Source: Salimicrobium flavidum
GTDB lineage: Bacteria; Bacillota; Bacilli; Bacillales; Halobacillaceae
DNA: 33,640 nucleotides
Assembly: GCF_900156645.1 (NCBI RefSeq)
Contig: NZ_FTOC01000015.1
Span: 1-33,640 of the forward strand
Reading direction: 5' to 3'
Shown here piece by piece: positions 24,039-31,964 of the stretch. Below the pieces are notes generated by a model. The model was not told the DNA's origin and did not search any database. It saw nothing but the letters and a program-made list of their open reading frames with translations. The position numbers and the translations under genes were made by a program. Positions within the stretch are counted from its first letter, which is position 1; each line of letters opens with the position of its first letter.

Positions 24039-24245
24039 TTATGCCTTGAAGCTTTCCTTCCCATACCGAGGGTACCATGTTTCGATGAAGCCAAGGGCTG
24101 TTCCGATCGCCCTGAAGATAGGCAGAACAACAATCTGATAGATAAGAAGCCCTCCTAAAAGCGGGCCAAAGATGAACAACAGGTTCTTTGAATCAGATGA
24201 TAGTTTAATTCCTTTTTTTACCTTTAAGGTAGGTATAGGTATAAT
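24039..24245 (-). pseudogene. Possible start-less small membrane gene
   Basis: On the minus strand a frame opens after a TGA at 24246-24248 and runs to TAA at 24039. It encodes a protein-like sequence: KGIKLSSDSKNLLFIFGPLL, then a hydrophobic stretch LLIYQIVVLPIFRAIGTALGF and the polar end WYPRYGKESFKA. It has no ATG or GTG; the only common alternative start, a TTG, has no ribosome site and would remove the first third. It may be a gene that lost its start, or one using a rare start. It fills the gap between the NTF2-like gene and the DUF4181 gene. Confidence 0.35.
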
Positions 24246-24253
24246 TCAGTAAG

Positions 24254-24703
24254 TTATCCATACCACACTAAGAGATCGGTCAAAAACAAAACAATCATAA
24301 AAATTATTATCAACGCTAGTTGACTCAAGGTGAAAATGTAAGCATTCCTATTCTTTTCGTGCTTCCATTCCATGACTGCTCTGAGCAATTCCGTCATAAA
24401 CATAGTAATGATAAGCAGCACATGCGGCTGCATAAACCAGAATATTTTCCTAACCGCTCCTGTCCCTACAAGGATAACTCCAGCGACCAGCATGACCAAA
24501 AAAGTGATTCTTATCATCCATTCCATTTTCTTATGCATTTCGCTCAGATATTGACGAGAGAAAACACCTCTTTTCTCCACTTGGAGTATTTTTCTCATTG
24601 TAATTGTGACTAAATGACCAAGTAGTACGAAAATAGTCAAAACCAAAGCCAGCTTCATCAAAAACGTTGATCCTAACAGATACAACACCTCCGACTCAGA
24701 CAT
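24254..24703 (-). CDS. DUF4181-family membrane protein (copy 1)
   Basis: A 149-residue integral membrane protein with four hydrophobic segments, at about 10-36, 63-82, 90-108 and 122-145. Family marks shared with the second copy at 27732-28163 are the loop MRKILQVEKRGVFS and the block MEWKHEKNRNAYIFTLSQL. The function of DUF4181 is unknown; these proteins recur in several copies in Bacillaceae. The ATG at 24703 directly follows the stop of the upstream 79-aa gene, so the two are co-translated. An upstream GGAGG lies within the end of that gene. Confidence 0.88.
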   Translation of the reverse strand: MSESEVLYLLGSTFLMKLALVLTIFVLLGHLVTITMRKILQVEKRGVFSRQYLSEMHKKMEWMIRITFLVMLVAGVILVGTGAVRKIFWFMQPHVLLIITMFMTELLRAVMEWKHEKNRNAYIFTLSQLALIIIFMIVLFLTDLLVWYG

Positions 24704-24943
24704 TCACTGGAATAATAAATAGGTTCCGAGTACAGTGATACCTACGAACACTGTGAAAGCATTCCTATTAACGACACGTACACCTTTCGTCTTCGGAAAA
24801 TAAGTGGTTTTTATGTAACGGAAGAACGCCCCACTGCATAACAGACTTACCAGAACTAATACACGCCCGACAGCATCTCCTATCATTAGAAATCGCAATC
24901 CTGCTAGAAGTAGAAACACCATCCCTATGTAACCCAACGTCAT
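24704..24943 (-). CDS. Small membrane protein upstream of DUF4181 copy 1
   Basis: A 79-residue protein with hydrophobic segments at about 3-20, 27-42 and 62-78, and a basic stretch between them (YIKTTYFPKTKGVRVVNRN). No family recognised. The start at 24943 lacks a strong nearby ribosome site (GAGGA lies about 18 bases away), so an internal start is possible. It is coupled to the DUF4181 gene and lies in a run of very small membrane genes. Confidence 0.7.
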   Translation of the reverse strand: MTLGYIGMVFLLLAGLRFLMIGDAVGRVLVLVSLLCSGAFFRYIKTTYFPKTKGVRVVNRNAFTVFVGITVLGTYLLFQ

Positions 24944-25009
24944 ATAAAATACAGCTGTTTCTTTTCCTCAGACAAATTTCTCACGTCTCCCACCTTCTGA
25001 AGTCTGCGA

Positions 25010-25168
25010 TCACTTCGTTGTGCGCCTCACTATATATGCTCCAGGAAGCACAACTATGGAAATTGCGATAAAGACCAATAGGGATGGCCAATCAAAACCA
25101 CCTTTGAAGAGTGAAGATACCGCCAAACCAAACAAGAATCCCAAAACAAACAACGATAAAAGCTTCAC
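25010..25168 (-). CDS. 52-aa small membrane protein, GTG start
   Basis: The minus strand reads GTG at 25168, with an excellent AGGAGGGG four bases upstream, and stays open to TGA at 25010. The product begins MKLLSLFVLGFLFGLAVSS, has a middle GGFDWPSL and a second hydrophobic part LVFIAISIVVLPGAYIV, and ends RRTTK: two membrane helices with a basic C-terminus. The ribosome site is the strongest evidence that it is real. It lies between two other tiny membrane genes on the same strand. Function unknown. Confidence 0.7.
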   Translation of the reverse strand: MKLLSLFVLGFLFGLAVSSLFKGGFDWPSLLVFIAISIVVLPGAYIVRRTTK

Positions 25169-25261
25169 CTTACCCCTCCTGCTCACTCCTCAGAATCTCT
25201 CTTTTGAAAAACGATTTTCTAAAAAAACTTGAAGGGACGCTTCTTTTAATCATTTCCATAG

Positions 25262-25444
25262 CTATTCACTATCTTTTTGAGTTTTTTCGTTCTTCCCTGC
25301 GAAAAACGCAGCACATAAAAGAAATATCGTGCCTGAACCGGCCCCTACGATCATGGAATAATTGAAAACATCACTTAATGCTAAGCCTCCCGCAATAGAT
25401 GCTGAACATAACAAAAGGAACAGTACGGTGTAATTTCTTTTCAT
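25262..25444 (-). CDS. 60-aa small membrane protein
   Basis: Starts at ATG 25444 with AAAGGAGAG seven bases upstream. It has a basic start (MKRNY), two hydrophobic segments (TVLFLLLCSASIAGGLAL and MIVGAGSGTIFLLCAAFF) and a charged tail (GKNEKTQKDSE). No family recognised. It is preceded by another small membrane gene and followed by the 52-aa gene, probably in one transcript. Confidence 0.75.
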   Translation of the reverse strand: MKRNYTVLFLLLCSASIAGGLALSDVFNYSMIVGAGSGTIFLLCAAFFAGKNEKTQKDSE

Positions 25445-25463
25445 ACCAAACTCTCCTTTCCTT

Positions 25464-25652
25464 TCAATTAAACAATAAATTACCTAATAAACCTGTAAAA
25501 AGCATTACTACGATACCGCCAATGAGAAAATAACCGATCACTCGTATTGGTAACGGCATACTCCCACCACTCGGTGTCGGGTCACCTTCAATGTTATGTT
25601 GGTGATCTATCGCATCATTGAATGGTTCATTGTCATCATTATTATTAGACAA
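25464..25652 (-). CDS. 62-aa protein with C-terminal membrane anchor, TTG start
   Basis: The start is a TTG at 25652 with GAGGTG seven bases upstream. The first half is polar and acidic (SNNNDDNEPFNDAIDHQ...), and the end is one hydrophobic helix (VIGYFLIGGIVVMLFTGLLG), so it is a tail-anchored small membrane protein. Not recognised. It lies 19 bases ahead of the 60-aa membrane gene in the same direction and is probably co-transcribed with it. Confidence 0.7.
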   Translation of the reverse strand: MSNNNDDNEPFNDAIDHQHNIEGDPTPSGGSMPLPIRVIGYFLIGGIVVMLFTGLLGNLLFN

Positions 25653-25726
25653 AGTTCCACACCTCTATTCTAAAAAATTCGACCAACAACTTGCGACAGC
25701 AAGATCCTCAGATAAAAAGGCTTCTA

Positions 25727-26164
25727 CTACTGGCAATATTCGTTTAGAAATGATTCTTTGTCAGTCATCTGCACGGTCCCTGGAGTAGCTGTCGGTAGTT
25801 GTAAATACGTTTCAATTATATTTTCGTCTGTGTAAAAGACACCTGCTCCGATGTTCTCTTCTGAACATTTTGCAGTAAGTTCATAACTTATAGTAAGAAG
25901 TTTATGATTTCCGATATCATTTGTATCAATAGCAAGATTGGTATAAAGCTCATCAGATTCTATTAAAGCCATATTCAATTCTTTTTCTTCTGTCTCTACT
26001 TTTTTGATTTCCCAACCGTTCTTCTCAATTGCATTCTTATGACTCTCTTCAATGTCCGTATGGCTACAAGAAAAAAGGAGAAGCAAAGAGGCCAAAATCG
26101 AAAATGAAATAAAGCGTCTGGTAATAATTCCCTCCAAAGCAAAATAATAATAGCTCCCCACCAT
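25727..26164 (-). CDS. Predicted lipoprotein of unknown function
   Basis: The body is a secreted lipoprotein: TRRFISFSILASLLLLFSC is an n-region, hydrophobic core and lipobox ending at the lipidated cysteine, followed by SHTDIEESHK and about 100 polar residues. No domain recognised. The start is uncertain. The ATG at 26164 has GGAGGT eleven bases upstream and gives 145 residues with a rather long n-region. A GGAGGG lies inside this frame, four bases before an in-frame ATT at 26125 that would give a textbook signal peptide. The open frame itself reaches 26251. It is a single gene, divergent from the DUF3221-like gene. Confidence 0.7.
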   Translation of the reverse strand: MVGSYYYFALEGIITRRFISFSILASLLLLFSCSHTDIEESHKNAIEKNGWEIKKVETEEKELNMALIESDELYTNLAIDTNDIGNHKLLTISYELTAKCSEENIGAGVFYTDENIIETYLQLPTATPGTVQMTDKESFLNEYCQ

Positions 26165-26405
26165 GAACTTCCCCGACCTCCGGATCCATATGGGGGAATC
26201 GTTCTCGTTTATGAATGAGTAGAATTGTGAATCAGAGGAAGAAATCATCATAATTCACTATTGAGAACCTTATTTTCCCTAAATGTAACATATTTCTGAA
26301 AAATTTTGTTATTCTACAAGTATAGAAAAATGGTACTTAATACAAGGTATGGTTGCTCGGTATTTTCATTTATCGCTTATTGCTAAATTAAGGTAAGGAA
26401 ATAAT

Positions 26406-26750
26406 ATGAAGAAAATTTTTTCAGGAATTCTTTTTTTAGTTCTTATAATTTGGTTTTTTAATCAAAGTGTAACGGAGGGGTATATTTATGAAGTATATGA
26501 CTCTTCTATACTAGTAATAGAATTAAATGAAAGTGAGGTAAAGGGAAAAACTCAGGATGAAATAATGGATATATTAGAAAAAAAAGCTTCTAACCCAACT
26601 GGAAATAAATTTGATATACCGTTTATTAATGAAAAAATACATAAAAATTTTGAGGCAGGCCAAAAAATAAGAGTTCATTGGACCGGAGATATTAAAGCAT
26701 CTTTACCAGGGCAGGTTGATGGAACGATGCTTATAATTACAGACGATTAG
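26406..26750 (+). CDS. DUF3221/YobA-like secreted or anchored protein
   Basis: A 114-residue protein with an N-terminal hydrophobic segment (KKIFSGILFLVLIIWFFN) and a C-terminal domain resembling DUF3221: GYIYEVYDSSILVIE near 25 and the family's closing block FEAGQKIRVHWTGDIKASLPGQ near 82-104. There is no lipobox cysteine, so it is either released or kept by its signal anchor. The ATG at 26406 is preceded by AAGGTAAGG. It is AT-rich relative to its neighbours. Function unknown in the family. Confidence 0.8.
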   Translation: MKKIFSGILFLVLIIWFFNQSVTEGYIYEVYDSSILVIELNESEVKGKTQDEIMDILEKKASNPTGNKFDIPFINEKIHKNFEAGQKIRVHWTGDIKASLPGQVDGTMLIITDD

Positions 26751-26811
26751 AGATTTATCTATGTTAAAATGATGCTCCCTTTTTTTCAAAACCTAAATTC
26801 TAAAAGCTGGA

Positions 26812-27684
26812 TTATCTATACCCCCGCATCCCCTCTTCGAATGCTTTTTGATCATTATTTTCCACCCCATGCAAAGCTTCTTGAAGCGCAAACGTACTTT
26901 GGTAAAACTCAATTCTTTTCATTATAGTATCGTCGCTTGTGTATAGACCCAGACACTTCTCTAGAAAAGAACGTCCATAACTCGCCGATAACCCGGCGAA
27001 GTCATATGCCGGATCACCGACTTCCGTTTCCCCAAAATCGATAATCCCTGATACCGCTTCCCGCTCTGCATCCCATAAAATATTGGATGCCCCGAAATCC
27101 CCATGGATGAGAACCGGTTCAAAATTCAGTGTTTTCTTATCCGATATGAATACTTCAAAGTTTCGAGCTACTTCCTTCTTTGATGTTTCCTTCATATACG
27201 GAAATAACTTTTCTTTGAAAGCTTCATATAGTTTCTCGGTGGAGTGGCGCAGGTCTTCCATCCTCTGTTTCTTTACATCCAAATCATCGACAGGCTGAGA
27301 ATGCAGGTCACTCAGGAATCGGACCAACTGTTCAGCGATTTTTTGAATTTGGACTTCTTTCTTTACTTTTTTTATTTCAGAAGGCCACAAGGGGGTGCCA
27401 GAAAGAAGTGGATAACCTGTGAATACTTCTCCCACCACACCGGATTCAAAATGTATATACTTGGGTTCGGGGATAGGGAGGCTCACCCTCTTACCTATGT
27501 GTTCCAACACTTTTGTTTCTTTTTTCAGTTTTTCGATACCTTCTAAGTACTTAGGAAACCTGAAAACGAACCGCTCATTCACAATGAGCACTGTATTGTT
27601 CTGTCCGATTTCATTCATCTCGATCTGGTCTATTTTCAAATTCGGATATCGCTCACTTATTATTCTCCCATAATAATCTTTCAT
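26812..27684 (-). CDS. Aminoglycoside-phosphotransferase-family kinase
   Basis: A 290-residue kinase of the APH/choline kinase fold. The catalytic loop is VLIHGDFGASNILWD near 200 and the metal-binding motif GIIDFGETEVGDPAYDFA follows about 20 residues later; FRFPKY in the N-lobe holds the probable ATP-contacting region. The ATG at 27684 has GGGAGGTG five bases upstream; the frame extends seven codons further without a ribosome site. The substrate cannot be predicted: many such genes are not resistance determinants. It is a single gene between unrelated membrane genes. Confidence 0.9.
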   Translation of the reverse strand: MKDYYGRIISERYPNLKIDQIEMNEIGQNNTVLIVNERFVFRFPKYLEGIEKLKKETKVLEHIGKRVSLPIPEPKYIHFESGVVGEVFTGYPLLSGTPLWPSEIKKVKKEVQIQKIAEQLVRFLSDLHSQPVDDLDVKKQRMEDLRHSTEKLYEAFKEKLFPYMKETSKKEVARNFEVFISDKKTLNFEPVLIHGDFGASNILWDAEREAVSGIIDFGETEVGDPAYDFAGLSASYGRSFLEKCLGLYTSDDTIMKRIEFYQSTFALQEALHGVENNDQKAFEEGMRGYR

Positions 27685-27731
27685 TAAGACACCTCCCTGT
27701 GTCACTCACTCTTTAACTAAATTTCCTTGTC

Positions 27732-28163
27732 TCAGCCCATCCAACCGAAAAAGTCTGTCGTGAATACGGTAATCAATATTAGTGAGATGAACCCTAATTG
27801 GCTGAGCGTGAAAATATAATCATTCCGATTTTTTGCGTACTTCCATTCCATGAAAGCTCTGGTTGATTCTAATATCAGGATAAAGATGAATGTTAATGTA
27901 TAAGGTTTCAAAAACCATAACCTTTCTCCAAACGACCGCGCCTCGTTGATGGCAAACCCGACTATCAGAGTAATTATAAACCCGAGCCTGATGGTCCAAT
28001 CAACTGTTGTATGTTTGTCATTCACATGACCGTAAGAAAATAAGCTCTTTTTCTCAACGTTCAGCAACTTTCTCATTAAAACATTAAACAAAAATAATAA
28101 CAGTCCAATGCTAGCCAGCATCAATACTAGCTACCCCCAGAACATAGGACCTAGCCCATACAT
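27732..28163 (-). pseudogene. DUF4181-family membrane protein (copy 2) with in-frame amber codon 11
   Basis: The gene appears to start at ATG 28163, which has an ideal GGGGAGGG six bases upstream and encodes MYGLGPMFWG before a TAG at 28131-28133. The same frame then continues with LVL and MLASIGLLLFLFNVLMRKLL and is open to 27732, ending in the DUF4181 block MEWKYAKNRNDYIFTLSQL. TTG 28124 and ATG 28121 lie just after the stop and could restart translation, giving about 130 residues that lack only the extreme N-terminus. It may be a recent nonsense mutant, a reinitiating gene, or a sequencing error. It is a clear paralog of the gene at 24254-24703. Confidence 0.75.
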
Positions 28164-28200
28164 AGTTAACCCTCCCCATCAAAATTCGATTAATGATCGT

Positions 28201-28812
28201 TCAATTACCATATTCTTCTCGACTACTGTCCATCTCTTGTTCTGATAACCGTGTTAAACCAGTCGACACGGCTTTGATGATCAGAATGAACATGACTACC
28301 AGCGCAGCGTCACCTACGTAGGAGATAAACCATACAAAGCTGAATGTACTTTCCGGAGAAGAATTTTCTAAAGTATAATTAAACAGTGTGGTTCCAAAGT
28401 AAAGTATGTAATAGATCGGGGTGTAATAAGCCAGTTTCTGACCGATGTCCTGCTCCTGGGTATTCTTTTTGAAATAGCCCGCCATCGTAGAATAAATGTT
28501 CCACAACCCATATATGTTGTAAAAAGGGATCAGCACCCGAGCTAAAGCGCCTCCCGGGGTAATCGGGTACGTTTCATCCAATTCCCTTAAGTCACCGTGG
28601 ACTTTATGTAGCCAGAACAGATAAATCACAGTGTAGATAAGGACGTTCGCTCCTAAGACGAGTGCAACAACTCCATCATAAGCTAAGAAAGCCTCTCCCA
28701 GCCCCACGACCGAACCGATTACTATATTCACTATCAGGATAGCTATTAATCCGAGATTAACCCAAAGAAATTTCGTTAATACGTTTCCTATCTTCTTAGA
28801 TTTCAAATTCAA
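28201..28812 (-). CDS. DUF4328-family membrane protein
   Basis: A 203-residue membrane protein with hydrophobic segments near 16-40, 46-67, 130-146 and 160-185. The middle block YLFWLHKVHGDLRELDETYPITPGGALARVLIPFYNIYGLWNIYSTM is characteristic of DUF4328, whose function is unknown. The start is TTG at 28812 with AAAGGAGG seven bases upstream; no better ATG exists. It lies upstream of DUF4181 copy 2 on the same strand, 37 bases from its start, and may share its transcript. Confidence 0.85.
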   Translation of the reverse strand: MNLKSKKIGNVLTKFLWVNLGLIAILIVNIVIGSVVGLGEAFLAYDGVVALVLGANVLIYTVIYLFWLHKVHGDLRELDETYPITPGGALARVLIPFYNIYGLWNIYSTMAGYFKKNTQEQDIGQKLAYYTPIYYILYFGTTLFNYTLENSSPESTFSFVWFISYVGDAALVVMFILIIKAVSTGLTRLSEQEMDSSREEYGN

Positions 28813-29025
28813 TCGACTTCCTCCTTTGTCTGCATACGATTACAAGTTTATCCACGTTTCAAAATCTATTGTTTTTTCTACCGATGCTCCTGCGAAAATA
28901 ATCGAAGAAGTTTGATATTCTCAAAGAATGGGAACACTGCTTAGCATTGCCCTCGATTGAAGGACAGGGCGATTTTTCAACCAGAGAACGATGATCAACA
29001 CATCAATTCTAGGAGGATTTTTATT

Positions 29026-30198
29026 ATGAGTCGTTTTACGATTCCACGCGATATATATTTCGAAGAGAACGCACTTGAAGTGCTTGAGTCTTTTGAAGGG
29101 AAAAAGGCGGCACTCGTCATTGGCGGAGGTTCTGTGAAAAGAAACGGCAATCTCTCCAAGGTCCAGGATCATCTGGCAGCTGCCAATATAGAAACAGCAG
29201 TATTAGAAGGCTTCGATACCGAACCGACCTTTGAAGTAGTCAAACAGGGAGCGAAAGATCTTGAGGACTTCCAACCAGATTGGATCATCGGTATCGGTGG
29301 CGGTTCTGCGATGGACTCCGCCAAAGCGATCTGGCTCTATTACGAACATCCGGAACTCGCTTTTGAAGATGCGATCAAGCCGTTCGAGCTGCCGAAGCTT
29401 CGTCATAAAGCGAAATTCGCCGGTATTCCGACGACGAGCGGAAGTGGTTCGGAAGTATCCAACCTCTCCGTCGTAGCTGATGAGACGACGAACGTGAAAT
29501 ATCCGGTAGCGGACTTCGAACTGACACCGGATGTCGCCATCATCGATCCCGTGATGATCGAAGAACTGCCGAAACACATCGCTGCTTATACCGGTATGGA
29601 TGCATTCACGCACACCATTGAAGCGTATGTAGCGAAGCCGCGTACGATGTACACGGATATCCTGTCCCTCGGAGGAGCTGAAGTTATCAAAGACAACCTT
29701 CTCGCTTCTTATCAGGGCGACCAGGAAGCCGCTAAGAAAATGCACACCATCCAGGCGATGGCAGGCATGGCTTTCGCGAACGCTGTCCTAGGTAACGTAC
29801 ACAGCCTTGCTCATAAGAGTGGTCCGACGTTCGGCATTCCGCATGGCTATGCAAATGCGATCTATCTTCCTTACGTCATCCAGTTCAACCGTGAAGTCGT
29901 GGAAGACCGTTTCGCTGAAATCGCCCGCCGTCTCAACCTGAAAGGGAACAATGACGCTGAATTGACCGATTCTCTTATAGCGTATATCTATGACTTGAAC
30001 AAAAATCTCGGTCTGGCAACGACTCTTCAGGAGTTCGGCGTCTCCGAAGAAGAGTTCAACAAGCATATGGATACGATGGCGGAGAACGCTATGGAAGACC
30101 CATGCACGGGCACCAACCCGCGTGAAACATCATTAGAACAGATGAAAGAATTGTTCAAGGCTTCTTACTACGGGAAGGAAGCACTAGTGAAAGCTTAA
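29026..30198 (+). CDS. Iron-containing alcohol dehydrogenase (group III)
   Basis: A 390-residue NAD(P)-dependent dehydrogenase. The N-terminal half has the nucleotide site ALVIGGGSVKRNG and IGIGGGSAMDSAKA; the C-terminal half has the metal ligands D192 and H196 (GMDAFTHTIEAY), H259 (GNVHSLAH) and H273 (GIPHGYAN), with family spacing. It interconverts an alcohol and an aldehyde in the cytoplasm; the substrate is not predictable. The ATG at 29026 has AGGAGGA eight bases upstream, and the frame is open further but without a ribosome site. It is a single gene with a strong terminator and GC-rich codon use, as in a well-expressed core gene. Confidence 0.95.
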   Translation: MSRFTIPRDIYFEENALEVLESFEGKKAALVIGGGSVKRNGNLSKVQDHLAAANIETAVLEGFDTEPTFEVVKQGAKDLEDFQPDWIIGIGGGSAMDSAKAIWLYYEHPELAFEDAIKPFELPKLRHKAKFAGIPTTSGSGSEVSNLSVVADETTNVKYPVADFELTPDVAIIDPVMIEELPKHIAAYTGMDAFTHTIEAYVAKPRTMYTDILSLGGAEVIKDNLLASYQGDQEAAKKMHTIQAMAGMAFANAVLGNVHSLAHKSGPTFGIPHGYANAIYLPYVIQFNREVVEDRFAEIARRLNLKGNNDAELTDSLIAYIYDLNKNLGLATTLQEFGVSEEEFNKHMDTMAENAMEDPCTGTNPRETSLEQMKELFKASYYGKEALVKA

Positions 30199-30219
30199 TG
30201 ATTAATAAAAGATATAAGG

Positions 30220-30258
30220 AAACAGAGCTCAGGGTATTTCCCGAGCTCTGTTTTTTTT
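30220..30258 (+). terminator. Terminator of the alcohol dehydrogenase gene
   Basis: ACAGAGCTC (plus GGG after one bulged A) pairs with CCC-GAGCTCTGT, followed by a run of eight T: a strong intrinsic terminator 22 bases after the stop codon. Confidence 0.92.
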
Positions 30259-30337
30259 GTCGCAAATAACTGGTTCAATTTGCATTTCAAGTTATTGTAA
30301 AATCTTCTTATTTCCAGACTGTTTTATAAGGTTCCCA

Positions 30338-30928
30338 TTAACTTTTCAATTGTTCTTTGATTGGAAGAACCCATTCTGGCAGTTTGTTGCTTTCATATGC
30401 AAGGTAGTTATCATATGCCTCCAAAACGGTGGCACCGTAAAAATGACTATTGTCTATCACTATCAGATTATCTATTAATGACAAGTTATTGGTCAGGTTC
30501 TCTTTCGACTTTCCATGCCTTTTAAGAATGTCTTCCGTAGGGATATGATGTCCTCCGTTTTGAACCCGCGAAACGACGCGTTCAATATTTAGTTGGACAT
30601 CTTCCAGTCCAAGATAAAACATCGTAATCTCGAAGCCATTTTCTCGGGCCATTTTTATTCTTCGTAGAAACGTTTTCCCTGCAAGTGTCGTTTCTACAGA
30701 AAAGCTCTTCTTATTCTCAATACAATCCCTGGTTGATTTAATCGCTGACCGGCCAGCCTCTGCCCTCTTCGATTCAGGGTCCGACTGATCCAGGTGTCTC
30801 GCAATTCCGTCAGGGTCTATATTCATCTCAATCCCGATCTTGTCTATAATGATACTTCGTATTGTACTCTTCCCGCTCCCGTTGTTCCCTGCAAAAATGT
30901 ACATGATCGGTTTATTATTAAAAATCAT
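30338..30928 (-). CDS. Zeta-toxin-like P-loop kinase
   Basis: A 196-residue nucleotide-binding protein. The P-loop is AGNNGSGKS at 13-21, followed by MNIDPDGIARHL, SVETTLAGKTFL and the arginine-containing block NIERVVSRVQNGGHHIP, the layout of zeta toxins and related small kinases. Zeta toxins phosphorylate UDP-N-acetylglucosamine; family members of unknown target are common. I choose ATG 30928 because AGGAAGA lies upstream; frames to 30952 lack a site. It overlaps the end of the small upstream gene by 11 bases, so the two are translationally coupled as in toxin-antitoxin pairs. Confidence 0.85.
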   Translation of the reverse strand: MIFNNKPIMYIFAGNNGSGKSTIRSIIIDKIGIEMNIDPDGIARHLDQSDPESKRAEAGRSAIKSTRDCIENKKSFSVETTLAGKTFLRRIKMARENGFEITMFYLGLEDVQLNIERVVSRVQNGGHHIPTEDILKRHGKSKENLTNNLSLIDNLIVIDNSHFYGATVLEAYDNYLAYESNKLPEWVLPIKEQLKS

Positions 30929-31127
30929 TCGATTCTTCCTGGTTCCCATCACTTAACGGCTTAGCTTCACCATTAGGGAACTCTTTGACCAGACCGTCTT
31001 TTGTGGCATAAACAATGTAAGTATCGTTCACTTTAGCATCTATCATGGCTCTTTCTCCGGTCATTTGAGCCCATTGATGAATCCAATCATACTTTCTTTT
31101 TCTTGAATCTTCGTTGTGCTCAAGCAT
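30918..31127 (-). CDS. Small partner (putative antitoxin) of the zeta-like kinase
   Basis: A 69-residue acidic protein starting MLEHNEDSRKRKYDWIHQWAQ, then ERAMIDAKVNDTYIVYATKDG and an acidic tail (GNQEESNDF). The ATG at 31127 has GGTGGTGAGG five bases upstream. It is not like the classical epsilon antitoxin, but small genes of this sort are repeatedly found directly ahead of zeta-like kinases. The function as antitoxin is inferred from position and coupling only. Confidence 0.7.
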   Translation of the reverse strand: MLEHNEDSRKRKYDWIHQWAQMTGERAMIDAKVNDTYIVYATKDGLVKEFPNGEAKPLSDGNQEESNDF

Positions 31128-31193
31128 TATAACCTCACCACCTGAATCCTTGTTAGTCATTTTAGTATACCATAAGCTGAAACTTCCTATGCT

Positions 31194-31325
31194 TTAACTG
31201 ACGAATTTGAAAAAAGAGTAAGTATCGTTAATTATTAACGAGCCAGTTATTTCAATTTCCACATCTCCACTGTTATCATTAAGCTCTTTTATATATAAAA
31301 GAAAAATTCCTTCATTCTCAGCTTT
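31194..31325 (-). pseudogene. Decayed paralog of the adjacent lipoprotein
   Basis: On the minus strand a frame open from a TGA at 31326-31328 to TAA at 31194 encodes NEGIFLLYIKELNDNSGDVE and then IEITGSLIIND. It aligns with SEGTYLLGDITEINEENGK and MKITGSFTVSD in the lipoprotein encoded at 31470-31829, with no gaps beyond one residue. It has no start codon, no signal peptide and lacks the C-terminal half, so it is a relic of a duplication. The rest of this 309-base gap holds no gene that I can see. Confidence 0.65.
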
Positions 31326-31469
31326 TCAACAATGCGTCAAAGTCTACTTGTTTTAGCGAATACTCCGGTAGAAATATGAGTAAACTACACCATCACCTTG
31401 CGCATTGAATCCTAAGCGCGAGGTACCGTCATATAACGTTCTATGTAATGACACTAACAGACCAGCATC

Positions 31470-31829
31470 CTAACTCACTTCTTCTACTTCAAATTCCAAC
31501 TTATCCAAATCCCAGACATCTTCTTCATAATTCTTGATAACTTTCGCCTGTATTCTTTGCCCTTCCTCATATTTTTGAGGGCTGGAAACACGTATAGTCA
31601 AAGAATCTGGTTTCTCTTCAAATTGATAAGGCTCTGTATTGCTTTCTGCATCGCTCACTGTAAACGAACCCGTAATTTTCATTTCCATTTTCCCGTTTTC
31701 CTCATTGATTTCTGTTATATCCCCTAGAAGATAAGTCCCTTCCGAACTTCGGAAACAACCGACAGAAACAAAGCAGATTCCTAAAATCAACAAGGACATT
31801 ACTATCCACTTATAATTGTTTCTATAAAT
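31470..31829 (-). CDS. Small predicted lipoprotein
   Basis: The mature part is about 95 residues, beginning at the lipidated cysteine of VSVGC, followed by FRSSEGTYLLGDITEIN, and is mostly beta-strand-like and acidic. Family unknown. The conservative start is ATG 31799, giving a 15-residue signal that lacks the basic n-region. Ten codons upstream, an in-frame ATT at 31829 lies four bases after GGGGAGGT and would give IYRNNYKWIVMSLLILGICFVSVGC, a complete lipoprotein signal. I report the longer form because of the ribosome site, with reserve. A degenerate copy lies downstream at 31194-31325. Confidence 0.7.
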   Translation of the reverse strand: MYRNNYKWIVMSLLILGICFVSVGCFRSSEGTYLLGDITEINEENGKMEMKITGSFTVSDAESNTEPYQFEEKPDSLTIRVSSPQKYEEGQRIQAKVIKNYEEDVWDLDKLEFEVEEVS

Positions 31830-31964
31830 AAGACCTCCCCCTTTTTATACTTACGACTCAACGGAGACAGAAGTTTCGAGTGGTCTGAAAATCAAATTTG
31901 AAACTCTTGCTCACGTATTCTATTACTATAGACCTTCACACTCATACACCTCTCATCACCTTTT

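Noticed and set aside
28931-28975. GCCCT...AGGGC repeat ahead of the alcohol dehydrogenase as a regulatory hairpin
   Set aside because: Five-base arms and a 12-base loop are too weak to distinguish from chance.
29203-29745. A 180-codon minus-strand frame opposite the alcohol dehydrogenase
   Set aside because: Antisense shadow of a GC-rich gene, with no ribosome site and no recognisable protein features.
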